From Bugulina stolonifera (taxonomy: Eukaryota; Bryozoa; Gymnolaemata; Cheilostomatida; Bugulidae), in contig OW285188.1 of the NCBI GenBank assembly GCA_935421135.1, forward strand, positions 19,259,233-19,323,232: DNA of 64,000 bases. Direction: 5' to 3'. Below the pieces are notes generated by a model that was not told the origin of the DNA, did no database searches, and worked only from the letters and a program-made list of their open reading frames with translations. The position numbers and the translations under genes were made by a program. Of this stretch, positions 38,801 to 53,800 are shown piece after piece. Position 1 is the first letter of the stretch. The number at the start of each line of letters is the position of its first letter.

Positions 38801-41800
38801 GACACTACGAGGGTATACAAACCTAAAGTTATAGCGCAGCTCTCTGGTGTGTTTGTCAAGAAAGTGGCTTGTGGTAACCAGTCGTCATACGCACTTACCT
38901 CTACTGGCTTGGTAAGTGTTGTACTTCTGCTATTATTATGCAATCATTACCAGAAGTTAGAGGACAGCCGTTGGCTTGTACACTGATTGAGGTTATAGTG
39001 ATAATGTCATTTCATATTATTTTAAGCTGAAAGATAGATATTATTCAATGAACAGCCAGAGATATAGGCAATGTTTGATACTCTTGCGCCACCTGCACTG
39101 TCGTTGTTTTATGTGCTTGGCAACTACATGTACATTGTACTTTATTTATTATTAACATTTCTCACTCAATTTCACCCTCTATATCAGTTTTAAACTGGTA
39201 TCACTCTGTGCACCAAACAGTCTTTGTAATATCACCTTATTCTCAAATGTGTGATAACACACAGGTGTATGCTTGTATTACATGTATATAATGTTATAGT
39301 ATATAACACACAGGTGTATGCTTGTATTACATGTATGTAAGGTTATATTATTACATGTACATGTATATAACACACAGGTGTATGCATGGGGAGGTAGTAC
39401 TAGTCTCGTGTCTAGTGGTACAGATGTACTAACTCCAACTCTAATAGACTCTCTCAGTGGAATGAGGATAGTAGACATTGCTTGTGGTGATAGTCATACC
39501 TTGGTGGTGAGAGACAGTAAGTAATATACATGCGCGTACACTGTATATATACAGCGTATGCATATCACGGTCTACATTAGGCTGTAAGTAATATAGAGAC
39601 AGTAAGTAATATACATGTGCATACACCGTATACATACAGTGTATGCATATCACAGTCTACATTAGGCTGTAAGTAATATAGAGACAGTAAGTAATATACA
39701 TGTGCATACACCGTATACATACAGTGTACGCATATCACAGTCTACATTAGGCTGTAAGTAATATAGAGACAGTAAGTAATATACATGTGCATACACCGTA
39801 TACATACAGTGTATGCATATCACAGTCTACATTAGGCTGTAAGTAATATAGAGACAGTAAGTAATGTACATGTGCATACACTGTATACATACAGTGTATG
39901 CATATCACAGTCTACATTATCTAATATAGGCTGTATCTACACTCTGCACATGTACATTGCATTGCCGACAGTGATTACACATACATGTAGGCTTGTATAC
40001 CTTCTGTACTGGACCTCATAATATACATTGTACTGCATGACCACACACGTAATACTAATTCTGACTCTTGCCGTATATGTACTGATACGCTGTGTGTGTT
40101 TGTACATGTACTATGCTATATGGTGCACTTATATTGTAGACCATGATGTTTATGCTTGGGGTAACAATGTGTTTGGTCAGTGTGGACAGGGTCATACACA
40201 GAGTCCGGTCACTAAACCTTCACTTGCCGCTGAGTTACGGGGAATCCCTATTTGTCAGGTATATTTACATGTATATACACTCACTGTATATGCTATACTC
40301 GTGTTATTATACAGTATCCATGGAATAAAATGGTAGTTGTCCTTTCTTTACTATTCTGATGACTGAAAAGAGAGAGGATAACTCTAAAGAATGTATAACT
40401 GCTTTTGTTAATTCCATATTTGTGGGGTTATATCCCAGTGATTAGTTTTGCAAATGGATACTAAGTATGCCTATCTGCATGTTAACTACTTCATAACACA
40501 CTGACTCACACACAGTGTGATTATGTTTATAGATATCCACTGGCACCTCCCACAGTATAGCCTGGACCACACCCCCTTCTGATAGCCAGGGTTCTCATTG
40601 GACTAAACCTTTCTGTGTGGACTTACATCCATCCACCTTTGAACTCATCCTCTCCTTCTTAAACTCTTACTCTAAAGGTTTTTCTCAGGATACTCTTCCG
40701 CAGGTATTCAAATGTTCCAAACTTGGAACTTGTGGCTCAGTAATGGTAGTCCTATGTATTTTATTATTGGTACTCAGTGTCAAATATTCAGTAGTGTTGA
40801 ACCCTGAGCCTACGCTATATCATATCCTACATTGATACTATATTATACATTATACTATTACCATGTTTGTGGCTCTGGTAGAATCTTCCCTCTCACCATT
40901 GTATATTTCTATGTGATGTATTTTTAGCAAGGAAAAATACATCACTATATAAAAAATGGCCAAACCCCCCTAACATATTTCTATGTATCTCTAAGCAATA
41001 TATATTTCTAGCCGTTTAAGACGAGTGCTGATCACGAGAAATTTATACTTATGTGTGTTAAACTACTTCATACCCACCTCTATATGGCTACTAAGAGGAA
41101 ATCAGCCAGTCTACTTGGTAAACATGCGGCTCCTATGATGGACCTGTTAGTTGGGTGTGTATTACATAACTTGTATTATATAACTTGTATTGTATGACTT
41201 ATATTACATGACTTGTGTTACACGACTTGTATTACATGACTTGTATTATATAACTTGTATTGTATGGCTTGTATTACACGACTTGTGTTACACAACTTGT
41301 ATTACATTACTTGTATTGTATTACATTACTTGTATTGTAATACATTACTTGTATTGTATTACATGACTTGTATTGTATTACATGATTGTATCGCATGTTG
41401 AGTTCACTAAAATGTTCTAAAATTGGCCAGAATGAACTTGTATATGATTATCATACATGTAGCCTCTTCTCCAAAGCATGTAATATATTGCGTATTATTA
41501 TTTATCTCATACTGCCCTTCAGACTTGATATTACACTTTGTGAGGTGCTCATCTGTTATATGAATGTATGTCACCTCTCCTTCCACCCAGACTGCTGGAC
41601 GCACACATCCCCACCAACATTAGAACTGTCATACTGGAGTTGCTGACTCAGGAGGCCTCTTTGCTCCTCCCACCTCTCTGTGATAGGATGAAACTGCTCC
41701 ACAAGCTCCTCCCATCTACTGATGGAGACTGGGACTCCCTCAGCCAAGGGCAGGTAAGCTGGTCATATATTTCTCTACTAGTAGGGTTAAGATATAAACT

Positions 41801-44800
41801 AGCATAGGAGTGTGTTGGATAGAAGATACTAGATTATTTGAATAGAAGTACCATAGTGACTAGCACCTAGATGTGTGATTGAAGGGCTGTTGATAATATA
41901 CTATATAATCAGTTAGTATCAGGTTTAATCTGTTTGTTATATATTCATCCTCCAATCGAACCATAATGTTTGAGTGGATTGTTCTAGAAATTTAAAGAAT
42001 TCTTTTAATTGCTCAGCCAATGAGCAACACTGCCGGAAATTTATTGGATTGGAACGGTTTCTTCCATGAAAGTGCAATATTGTGTATTTATTTCTTCGTC
42101 CCTGAGAGTGGTTTGTGTTGTAGTTGGATTTTCAATTCTCTCAGTGTTTTCGTAGTGTTTACCTTGCAGGCCTATTATATTCTACTGCCATTATAATATT
42201 CTTCTATTTGTTGTTGTATTGCCCAATAGATTGTACAGCTGCACATTATACTTAGAAGTGTAAACGGTCATTCGGAGGTAGCCTCAGTTCTTAATATACG
42301 TAGTGATTGGGAGGGCACTGATCTGAATTTCTCGGAGTCGTTAATGATCTCAATCTTAAGAAACTTGGCTAACACCTCGGTAAGCACCATACAATATACA
42401 TGTTCAATATTAAAGGTATGCTCACACATATTCAATATTGAGGTTTGCTCACACATATTCAATACTAAAGGTTTGCTCACACATATTCAATGTCAAAGGT
42501 TTGCACACGCATATTCAATGTTAAAGGTTTGTTCACACATATTTAATGTTAAACCACTACTGTCGCACCATTCAATATTTTCAAATAATCTTGTTCATCC
42601 TTTTTCAGTAAGATTGATGTGTTGTTTGTCTTTGGTAACCTAGCAGCTGCCAAGAAAACCCTATTTTAATATTGGCTGATTTCACCTTCAATCAGCCTAT
42701 GCTGGGAATTTTGGAAGCTTTCAAGCAGTTAATATAAAACTGTGCTACAGAGATAGCCATAGGACTTGCAATGCATTGCATTGTTTTTTGTGGGCATGAC
42801 CCTAACTTACTTATTCATCACTGTGCACAAGAGTTATTTATAGAATGACAGTTAGTGTTGGCTCAATAAGATTACTGGGCTATTTGATGCTAGTAGCTTA
42901 CCTATGTACATAAGTTACAAGTATAGACTTAGAACAGGCATAGCCATAGGAACTTAACAGGTCTCAATGCTGACTGGAGGTCATAATAGCCAATATTCAA
43001 ATGAGTTTATCTTGACTGCCACTAGGTTTACAAAGACAAACAGCACATCAATCTTCATGAAATAAGATGACCAATATTCTTTGCAAATATTGAATGGTGA
43101 GACAGTTGTGGTTTAAGGGCATGCATGTACATGTACGTTTTTAATGTTCTTGTAGGAACAAAAGATCAATTCTCTCTCCAGCGATACAGAAAAGAGTGGG
43201 CAGACCGAGTCTACGTCAAGGAATTCGTATGACATCACCGGTGGTCTACATCAGCTCCTCCTCAACATGCAGCTCCAACTGCTGGCATTCTGCTCCCAAC
43301 ATCCTGCCACTCCCTCCAACTCTTCGACCTCTAAAGTAATTCATACTGTCAGCTTTTCCTTTTGGTGTTGTCATCTGCTAAGATGTCACCGTAAACACGG
43401 ACAAGCTTAAGTTAGAGTGTGACACGTTATTGTTAGTTTATGGAGAGCTTTATCCAACAGCTCTAGTCTATAAGTTAATGAAACTGATATGTTTAGGGGA
43501 ATCTTTTCTAGCCTTAGTTCTGTTATTCAGGGAAATAAGTTGAAAGAGAGGACACTAAGCATGCAGTCCCTTCTCATCACATATGTGAAGTCAATATTCT
43601 CAGCTGGCAAAGAACTGCTGACTGCTGTGTCAACTAAGATAACTGAACTAGCTCACAGTGACCTCTCCATTAAGGAAACTCTCTCTGGTATGTTTATACA
43701 CACATGTGTGGTATTTAGATTTAGAGGTTGATGTGTTTCATAGACCTACATGTATGTTATATGTTTCACTGTGATCACCTGTGTAGCCATAAGGACTTCG
43801 AATTAGCATATCTTTTCCTTCTCTCCAACCTTACTACGTGTAATTGTTTTGCTATTGGTGTAATAACAATTTGATATTATGAATGTCAGCTCTATCCAAC
43901 TGTAATGGTTATTCCACTATCTCTATTCCACTATTATTATATAGCATATAGTGTAATGGCTGTGCTGTGTGTTATAGAGCTGGTAATCAACTCTCCATCA
44001 GGAAGTATGCTTCTAACCCTCCTACACTCTCTCCTCTTGCTGCCCGTTGAGATGGTCACTCCTCTACTGGACAATCTACAGGCTTTGCTTGGTCAGCTCA
44101 GCGCTGTCAACTCTAGCGTCATGAGATACGAGAAGGTTAGCTCAAGTAAGTTCATATCTTAATCTCTATGTCTTTTGTTAACTTCTAGCCATATTATACA
44201 CACATACATGTATATAAATACATACAGTTCTGAAATATAAAACTTACCAGCCTCATTTAAATGCATTGCCAGTTTTTAGTTGTCTTGCCTTCTATTAGAT
44301 GTAAATTATTTCAAAGATCAAAATCGTTGTACCCACTGCATCACTAGATGCCATTAGAAGTTCAGCGGTCGATTGAATATGTAATATGTGTATGGTTTTT
44401 GGCAGTGGTCGGTGTCGAATACGTGGTATTTGTATGGTCTTTGGTAGTGGTTGGTGTCGAATATGTAGTTTTTGTATGGTCTTTGACACTGCTTGGTGTG
44501 AACTTGAAGACAAGGCAACTTGAGGCTGCGGAAAACTGATGACGAATGTATATAATTGAGCCATATGTCTCAAGAGAAATTGCTTTGGACGAGTTCTATG
44601 GGTGTTTGTTCAGAATCTTTGTGTATTCCATGGGAACCCTATATGGTGACTGGTTTCTATGTTGTATACTTATAGAGAACGTGTGGCTATTGGATGTTGA
44701 GAAATGCTGCTCGTATATAATTGGAAGAGTCCTGAGTAGTATGCTGTTAACTGGAGTGAAGAGTGCTAGCAGTGATGCAGGGTCCAACTTCTGGAGCACC

Positions 44801-47800
44801 ATTTCCATATTCAATAATGGTTTGGAAGTTGGAGAACCACAAGGTAAAGTGAACTGTAATGGTTATCTTTCTTTTAGCAAGTACTTGTATATGCATTAAG
44901 TATTTACCTGTTTAAGGTACACGGTAATTCGTACAGTGTAGATAGGTAGCCATAAATTCACAAAGCATATTCTCTGTATTTAGGTACGGAGAGGGAGGAA
45001 CTATTTGAAATTACTGAAGGCTCTCAGGCTAAGAGTGCCCATATAGCTGTCACTATGGCTTATAAATATGCTAGAAAACACGGTGAGTGAGATATACATG
45101 CCACTGTTTTAGGCTCTTCCTTTCCTTTATAATTCATGGGAACTATACTGACAAAGTAAATTAATTCCGTTTTTTGATACATAATGTGATATAATTATGT
45201 ACTGTTATATACGTGTACATATTAATATATATTTAATATAAATATTATATACATAATATTAAATAAATAACGATGATGGTTTGTTTAGAATGGTTCCCTT
45301 GGTATTATTGTTCTGTGAAACTGGAGTTAAGACTCGAAGATTATATTCACTCAGTCACAAATAGTCATTCTCTTCTATTACCTGTGAGCAGATTTAGACA
45401 CAGTTAATGTGAAAGATGACCCCATGCTAGAAACTGCTACTAGATTCCTATTGGCTGCGTATCTTAAGCATACCAATATGGTGGAGCCGGTACTTGCAGG
45501 GGAACACAACAGAGTGCTCTCAGCAGTCTACAGGTATGATGTACCGACATAATGTTACCACTTGCAGCATTTCCAAGACTAACAGAATATGTTCCCAGGA
45601 CATCGGAATATGTTTTTCCACCCTTAATATATCTGCTGGGTTTTACTGCAGCTATTTCGCTGACGTGCACATACCTCTGTAGCCATAACCTATTTTACTG
45701 ACGTACACATATGTCTGTAGGTGTAACCTGTTTTACTGTTTACTGTGTGTCTCTAAGTGTGACCTATTTCACTGACGTACACGTACATCTGTAGCCGTAG
45801 CCTATTTCACCAACATACATGGTTGTTTAGTCGTTTTACTTGCTTCATTGATATCTATTTGTTCAGACAAGTATTCAAGATCAGGAGGAAGCTGGTCACC
45901 CTCGGTAAGAAGTTGACGGTAGAGTCTAGTCAGGCTGTCACGGTGGACACGGAACCATCTGAGACGACGCCGTCTGCTACTTCGGATCACCAATCTGATC
46001 TGACCAGTGAGGAGATTAGTCTACCGTCTGACTACGTATCGGCTGACGGCAGTCGAGTCCAACACTCTCCTACCAATGAACCTGTAGGTTTAATATGCTA
46101 CTTTATATAATTAATTTACGTTGTAGACTTTTTAGCTAGTGTTAGATTGAGTATTTTAGCTCATTTACATAGTATATGGAAGGGCAACAATGAAGTTCTT
46201 AATAAATGAACTCGGGCTTGTAACTGGCGAATGATGAGCTCTCTGTGTACATATGAATACTAGAACTAGTATCTCATCAGAGCTCTCTGTGTACATGTGA
46301 ATACTAGAACTAGTATCTCATCGGAGCTCTCTGTGTACATATGAATACTAGAACTAGTATCTCATCAGAGCTCTCTGTGTACATGTGAATACTAGAACTA
46401 GTATCTCATCGGAGCTCTCTGTGTACATATGAATACTAGAACTAGTATCTCATCAGGGCTCTGTGTGTACATGTGAATACTAGAACTAGTATCTCATCGG
46501 AGCTCTGTGTGTACATGTGAATACTAGAACTAGTATCTCATCAGAGCTCTGTGTGTACATGTGAATACTAGAACTAGTATCTCATCGGAGCACTGATGTA
46601 CTTGTTGAATTCGCTCCCATTTAGTTTTGTTCCTTTTCGTTTACATGTATTATCATATATTGCCATTTATACTAAGCATTCCTTTTACTAGAGGTGACTC
46701 GGATGGAATAGCACTGCTAGGTAAGCGTTATTGCACATAGCTTGCACAGGAAGTGGTAGTTAAATGCCATTTATAGCTGAAAATTTCTTTGAAAGGTGGA
46801 GTCATTGCCTGAGAGTGTCAGACCAGTGACACGTAGAGAGGAGTCTTTTCCACGCCCTCCCTCACTTTCTCTAGATGTGAGCACAGTTTCTTCCTCATTT
46901 ATTGATTATAACAATAGCTCCGTCTCCAACAGCACCCAGACAGGCTCTGTCGAGACGATGTTTGTACCAGCCTACAGGGTTCTGAGGCAGGCTGAACAAA
47001 CAGAAGTGGTTGAAGATATAGAGGTAATGTCATCCACTAGGGGGCATGCCACTGCATCACCTGACAGTCCCCCGCTGAGGACGCTTGAAGGTTAGTTGTG
47101 TACTCTACTAGTTCTTTACTGTCTATGTAGCTTAAATCACATTGTAGTATGGCAAATGTAAGATGATATCTTTAGTATTTGATGTCTACCAAGGATGTTA
47201 CTATTATTCAACAGAAATACACACACCACACATTGAACGGAGTGATACTGGCCAATCCATTCAGGAGATATATGAGAAGGAATGTCAAGCTATTATAGAC
47301 AAGTGTAAATTCCTTCTCTCCGATGTCAAGCCCTTTCTGAAAGGTACTCCATAATTTATCTTATCAATTCATACATAAGAGTTGAATCAGTAGTGGTGAT
47401 AGTCTACCATAAAAAGGAACATTGCTGCTAACTCGGTAAAATTACGGCGCTTGTAGCTTTTCTGATTCTAGTAGCCAGGTCTGCTCATCTCATTGTTAGG
47501 TAACTATACAGACATGTTGGATAGAGATGGAGACAGTCCAGAAACCGAGGAGAGCCACTCTGCCAGTACACCAACTGCCATAGTCCCGCTCTTCAAGAAG
47601 CTAGCCTTATCTCTGAGGAGTTCTGGTATACACACTCCCCTTGAACCTCTGAAACATGTGCGTCATTGGTCATATTATCAGTACACACATATCTACTTGA
47701 AAAAATGGATGCATCCACCATAATAATCATATGATTATGTTACCAATACTGATGAGAGACATTATAATTGTGTTGTTTTGGAGACTGTTCACCTGCTCTC

Positions 47801-50800
47801 TTCAGTGTATCATCAGCCTATTCAACCTAATCAATGTGTTGGGTAACAGCTCTGTCACACGCATACTTCTGGAATTATACTGTGACCGCATGTGGTAATG
47901 CTATTCCATCTATACATGTACACCCACTACTTGTACCATATCTATTGGCTGTACGTGTTGTATATACAGGATGCAGGTGGGGACTCCAATGTGGAGGCTA
48001 GCAAGTCACAAACTGTGATTACACTACAGCATGTGCAAGAAGCTTTGGGTGGACTAAAGGAACAGCAGACACCATCTACCAACTCTTACAACCGAATGAT
48101 GCAAATGAGGATGGTGCGTGAACTTACAGACTACCTGCTGTGTAAGGGACGGGATGCCCAGCCTTCCCACATCAAGCACCAGCTGCTTACACACAGATCA
48201 AGGGCTCAGGTACATATTATGGTAATATCATGGGTTATGAGGAAAGCTATGTTTATAAAATAACGATACCAATCTGCTCAGTTTGTCAAATTACTTACAA
48301 ATAATGTGATGGATGCGGAATTTTTATTTTCTACAATGTCTTTGAGGACATCCAAGACTGTGGTATTTCTATTCCTATACTGGTTGCTGTTCTTGGTAGA
48401 TTTGATTATGTTTGTACGAGATACACCCTTTCACTTTATCAGATGAGAATCAGTGCCCTTCAGCACATTCATAGCCTGCTGTCCAAGAGTCAGCTACTGT
48501 TTGAGGAATCTTCTGATGGGGATAGTGATGCGTTCAGAGCTTGTCTCATACCCTCAGTTGACATCCAATGGCTTATAGGGTGCTTCAACCTACGCATTCT
48601 ACACTCTGACCCGACGAACAGTGTCCCAAATGATCTCCATCACTATAAGGTCTGTTTGTGTGCTACACATTCTCTATACTACACTATACTACCCCAGCCA
48701 ATATCATATGTGATATAAATAATATTTTCTTTTCTCGCTTTTGTACAAAGCACTTACAGCTTTGTACCAACAGTTTCTTAGCTGGAGGTGAATGATTCAC
48801 ACTACTGAATGGAAAGACGTGTACAAAATATACATATTGTCATCAGTTTTTAATGTAACAGGCTTATATTCATTTCTATGACACTGCTAGTTTATGGGCA
48901 TGTTTAGTGTTTGACTTTAATATTGTGTAAGTATTAATCATACTAGCTATCCAATGTACTTGTACATGCACTTCAGGCTGGGATCGAGTGGTCATCTATC
49001 GACAGTCAGCTGGAGATACAGAAGATGGTACACAAGATGTATACAACTCTAATCAAGCTACTCTCTCAACAAACTAACCTCCCTAAACATGTTGTTCCAG
49101 TTCTATTATTTGCTCTCACTACTAAATATAGGTTAGTTGAGTTCATTACAGAACTTTGACTGTCTGGTTGTCCTTCTGTCCGACTGACAGACTATTTGTC
49201 GGACTGTATGTTTGATTGACTGTCTGTCTGACTGCTTGTCTTACTGACTGACTGACTGACTGACTAACTGACTGATTGACCGACCGACCGACTGACTGAC
49301 CGACGGACTGACTGTCTACCTGACTGTCTATCTGTCTGGCTGTCTGTCTGTTATTGTCTGACTGTCTAATTCCAATCATTCTACTGTTTTTCTGTTACTA
49401 ATCTGTTTTATATTCTGATTCAGTCAGTCTGTTACCTAGGTACATAGAGTGTTACAGTAGTTTGTTGACCTGTCACTAAGTTTCATGGCAGTCAAATCTT
49501 TCAGCTAGTAATGACACTATAGTTACCTTCTGCCATGTTTCCATACAGTGGTGCAGATGTGGACCTGATAGTATCTCATGGGCTCCTACCTCTTCTCTCG
49601 TCACTCTGTGATATCAGACAGATCTCCACACACTGTATTGCACATATAGCTCCTAGCAGCATAGCACAGGATGACAGGCTCTCTCTGCTTAGCCATGCCA
49701 CAGCATGCAGGTTACTGCAGGTGCTCTCCATTACTGCAGGGTAAGTTATATGACGCATGCACTAATTAATACATTTCTTGTCATTTTAGGTAGATACCGT
49801 ATGCATATTATGCTTGTAAAACTCTTATGTTAGCTGACTGCATATATCGAGTAGAATTGTGTTGAATTTAATTGTACATATTGAGGGGAGTGGGTTGTAA
49901 AATATTAGAAATGAATTATCAGACGCTTTCTAAACAATTTTTGAGTTGAGTTGAGTTGCAGGAGTGTAAAGCTTGTAGACTGATAATATTCAGCACTTTT
50001 ATATGTTTTTGTTTACATTTTGTGAACTACATGTTGTTGTTGTTGTGCTGTTGTTTAATAATTAAGATTGACCGTATCTTGTTGCAGAATACACGCTAGT
50101 CAACTGAAGCCTTCTACCCTGCACTCGCTGAGTGTGACGCTACAGTGTCAACTCAATGATGTTTATCTGTTCTGTAAAGAATCACACAAAGGTATTAACT
50201 TGGTCACTGTACATGTACATCTGTAGGCTATATATAGGATAGTTGATTGACATTGTTCTCTAATCACTAGTGTATGATGTGCAATGTAAACTACATCGGG
50301 TTACTAGCTAACACCTCACACTTTTCTTTAGCAACTTGTAAATTTTAGTGCTAAGTGCAGGTTTGTTGTGGTAGTTTCAATAGATGTAGGGGGAGATGAT
50401 GATATGGGCCCAATTGAGTATATTTGTGTACTAAAGAATGTTAGTAATCCGGTTTATTTTTAGTTTTTGCCTCTTCTAGAGTAAGGCAGACATTACTGTT
50501 CAGTATGCCACCAATGTATCCAGTAACCATGTCTTTTGTGGCTACTTCTCTATCTTCCCGCTGCTGCTGTGTTATGTCTTTACTTGATTATTTATGTACT
50601 AACTTAGTATTTGGATTTACACTAGTATAGTAGGATGATGCTTCATGATCTACTATGTTTTATGTCTATACTGTGTTATATACATGTACATGTATATAAC
50701 ACAGTACAATCTCCATCTTCAGATACAGAGCGCATTGATAGAGTGGAAGGATTGCTAGCCAATCGGCTCGTTTTCATATCAAGGTTACTATCATCATCAT

Positions 50801-53800
50801 CTGTATTGAAAGAGAAGTTCCCCAGCAAATCCTGGATCAACTTGTTGATGAACATTGCTGGACAAACAGTACAGTCAGGTAATATTAAACATTTCATCTT
50901 TTGTTTGTTTGTTTGTTTGTTTGTTTGTTTGTTTCATTTTCGATAATAACTTGAATGTGGGAAAGGACAGGCATGGTAAAGAAAAGGAAATATTATATCT
51001 CATGGTTCTACTTGATGGTGGTAGCTGAAGTTTAAATGAAATATGATAAGATTCAAGGAGAAGTAAGAGAGCGCATGTCATCTTCTTTGGTTAATGATAA
51101 CTGTACGAGATGTTATTATTTGTTTACCTCTCATTTGATCCCTATTACCTGCTAGCATCACCAGTTTGTTGGGTTGTTATTATGTTGTTGTGTATTTTTA
51201 TTTCTTTTGAACAGAGCCAAATGTGTATAGCCTGAAGACTAAACTCATTGCCCTCCATCTATTGGCTGATATTCTACCTGCTTACAAGCCAGATGATCTC
51301 ACTGTCACTAAAAAGGTGAGTCATCATAATTTATATGGATACATTCACAGTGTTTCCATGTATAAAATAGATATGCAGTGATAGAGTGTTGGCAAATATT
51401 GATGGCTGCTGTCTATCCAAATTCCTTCAAACAAATTTACTGTATGTCACATTATTTGTGTTCACTAATAATGTGTTGTTATGTGTTTGATATACAATAT
51501 GCTCTCCAACTTCACAGCTTGTGAATGATGTACTACACAATATATCAGAGAACATGTGGTCAACCTCTAGACATCTGGTACAGAGAATATGTGATAAACA
51601 GGAGAGAGAGTTGACTAGTAAATTACAGAAGCTATCTGCTCCCTCTGGTGATGGCTTGACGCCAGTTCCAGAGCCTGAAGGATCGCTCAACACTGTCATA
51701 GTGAGTATATTATAATACCTGGCCTTCTTATTTGTTCTGTTCAAGTCGTTTATTCATGAGCTTCAAAGCATTAGGATTGATTCCATGAAACGTCGTCCTC
51801 CAGTAGCTATAGGCCTATGTAGCTATGGAATGTGTATCATTCTCTAGTCAGAACTGAAAGTAATGGAAAATGAAATCATTGTAGTTGAATGAAATGTTGT
51901 GAATGATTATACATTGTGTGCTCGTTACAGGAAGCTGCGTTTGACCCAGATAAGAGCCTGTGCTGTAACGTCGAGTCTGGCGGGGTGCTGACACATGGTA
52001 CTGGAGGGAGGGGTTATGCTCTTAGCTGCTCACCAATCACATCTGGGGTCTACCAGTGGAAGGTATATCTTGCGTTGGACACTGTTTTACAATGTTACAT
52101 GTTGTTTGATCATATAATGGCACTCGTGACAGATACACTGAATGTGTAACCTATTTCATGCAGTATAATGTATGTAGGGATGAAAATGTCAGTAACAGGG
52201 GCCAATCATCAATGATATGGAGAATTTCTAATACAATATATCTACACGTAGTATAATATGTATCTCCTATATATTTCTGTAGTTCCATATACTTCAAGAA
52301 CACAGAGGAAATGAAGGGACCTGTGTTGGCGTCTCCAAATGGCCTATCACAGAATATAACCATAGAGCCACAGTTGATATGTGGCTTTACAGGGCCTACA
52401 GGTTGGTAATGCAGCTATGTTTGTGATGTTGCTCATGTCTGATATTTATATGCATGGGATTTTTGTACTAGTAGTGGCATGTTTCAAGCAAACCAATACT
52501 GACCGATTTTAGGTTATGATGTCATTTCCAACTGATACGTGAGTGTTGAGCAAATATTGGGTTATCGTGTGGGTAGTTTCTCACAACCATTACCTTAAAC
52601 TGCAGAAAATTTATAACTAGCTAAGAGCAGGTTAATATTAGGTGCGGTTTGTTTCAGTGGTAACCTGTATCACGGTGGAGAGCACCAGACTATTACCTTG
52701 CCTAGCTTCACCCAGGGGGATATCATCACCTGTATCCTTGACATGGACTCTCATACCCTCTCCTTTGGCAAGAATGGCGAGGTACGAACATAGTAAAAAT
52801 AGTATATGTACCTAATCTCATATAGACAATCAATTAAGTGTTGATTGTATTTTGTGTGGTTGGAATGGTATGAACCATGCATTCCGCAATTTAACCTAAA
52901 GCAGTTGTTTGCACATTGCAGGAGCCAAGGATAGCCTTTGAGGATGTGGAAACTACAGCTCTGTATCCGTGTGTCATGTTCTACAGTACAAACCCTGGAG
53001 AGAAGGTACATGTCACCGTAGTTACCTTGCTCTGGCCATTACTATATTGCAGTTGCTACGATTATTGTTGTGTTACTGTTGCTATGGTTACTGTTATGTT
53101 ACTGTTGCCATGGTTGTTGTTATGTTACTGTTGCTATAGTTACTTTTATGTTACTATTGCTTTGGCTATCGCATATGCCACAACTTTCTTTGGTAAACAA
53201 CAGGGCATACTCATAATGAGCAGCTGACTACATGTTTGACGTTTGACGAGATTGTTAATTTTCCCTGAACCAGTTGCTAATAATAGTCTGGTAGATATAG
53301 CCTTCAAAATACTATCTCTATGGCAGTAGTTATCCTTACTTTGGTCAGTTTATTTACTTGACTCAAGGTAAAACTGTGTGAATTAGTCAGCATGAATCCT
53401 ACTAGAATCTAAGATAATATCAGCAGGAGTCAACTTAATGTTTATAAATCTTTATATAAAAATATAAATGCACTGATATACAGTGTAAATGAAATTACAG
53501 TTGATGATTGTCATTGGACAATATTGGTGTATGCCATGAGCCTTAATATACTCTACTCTTAATCTACCAATTCTCTCAAATTCGCTTTAACTGAGAGAGA
53601 ATTATTGGTAGTTAGACCTTTATGTACGTAGCTGACAATTACATACATGTAAGATCGCGAATCCTACTTTTAATTTATCTTTATGGTGATTGTATTTTGT
53701 TCTGAGATATGTTGTTATTTTGTCATTCACAGGTCAAGCTCTCCGATATACAGATATTGGAGACGACATCTTGTCTACCTGCAGGAGACCCGTACTGTGC

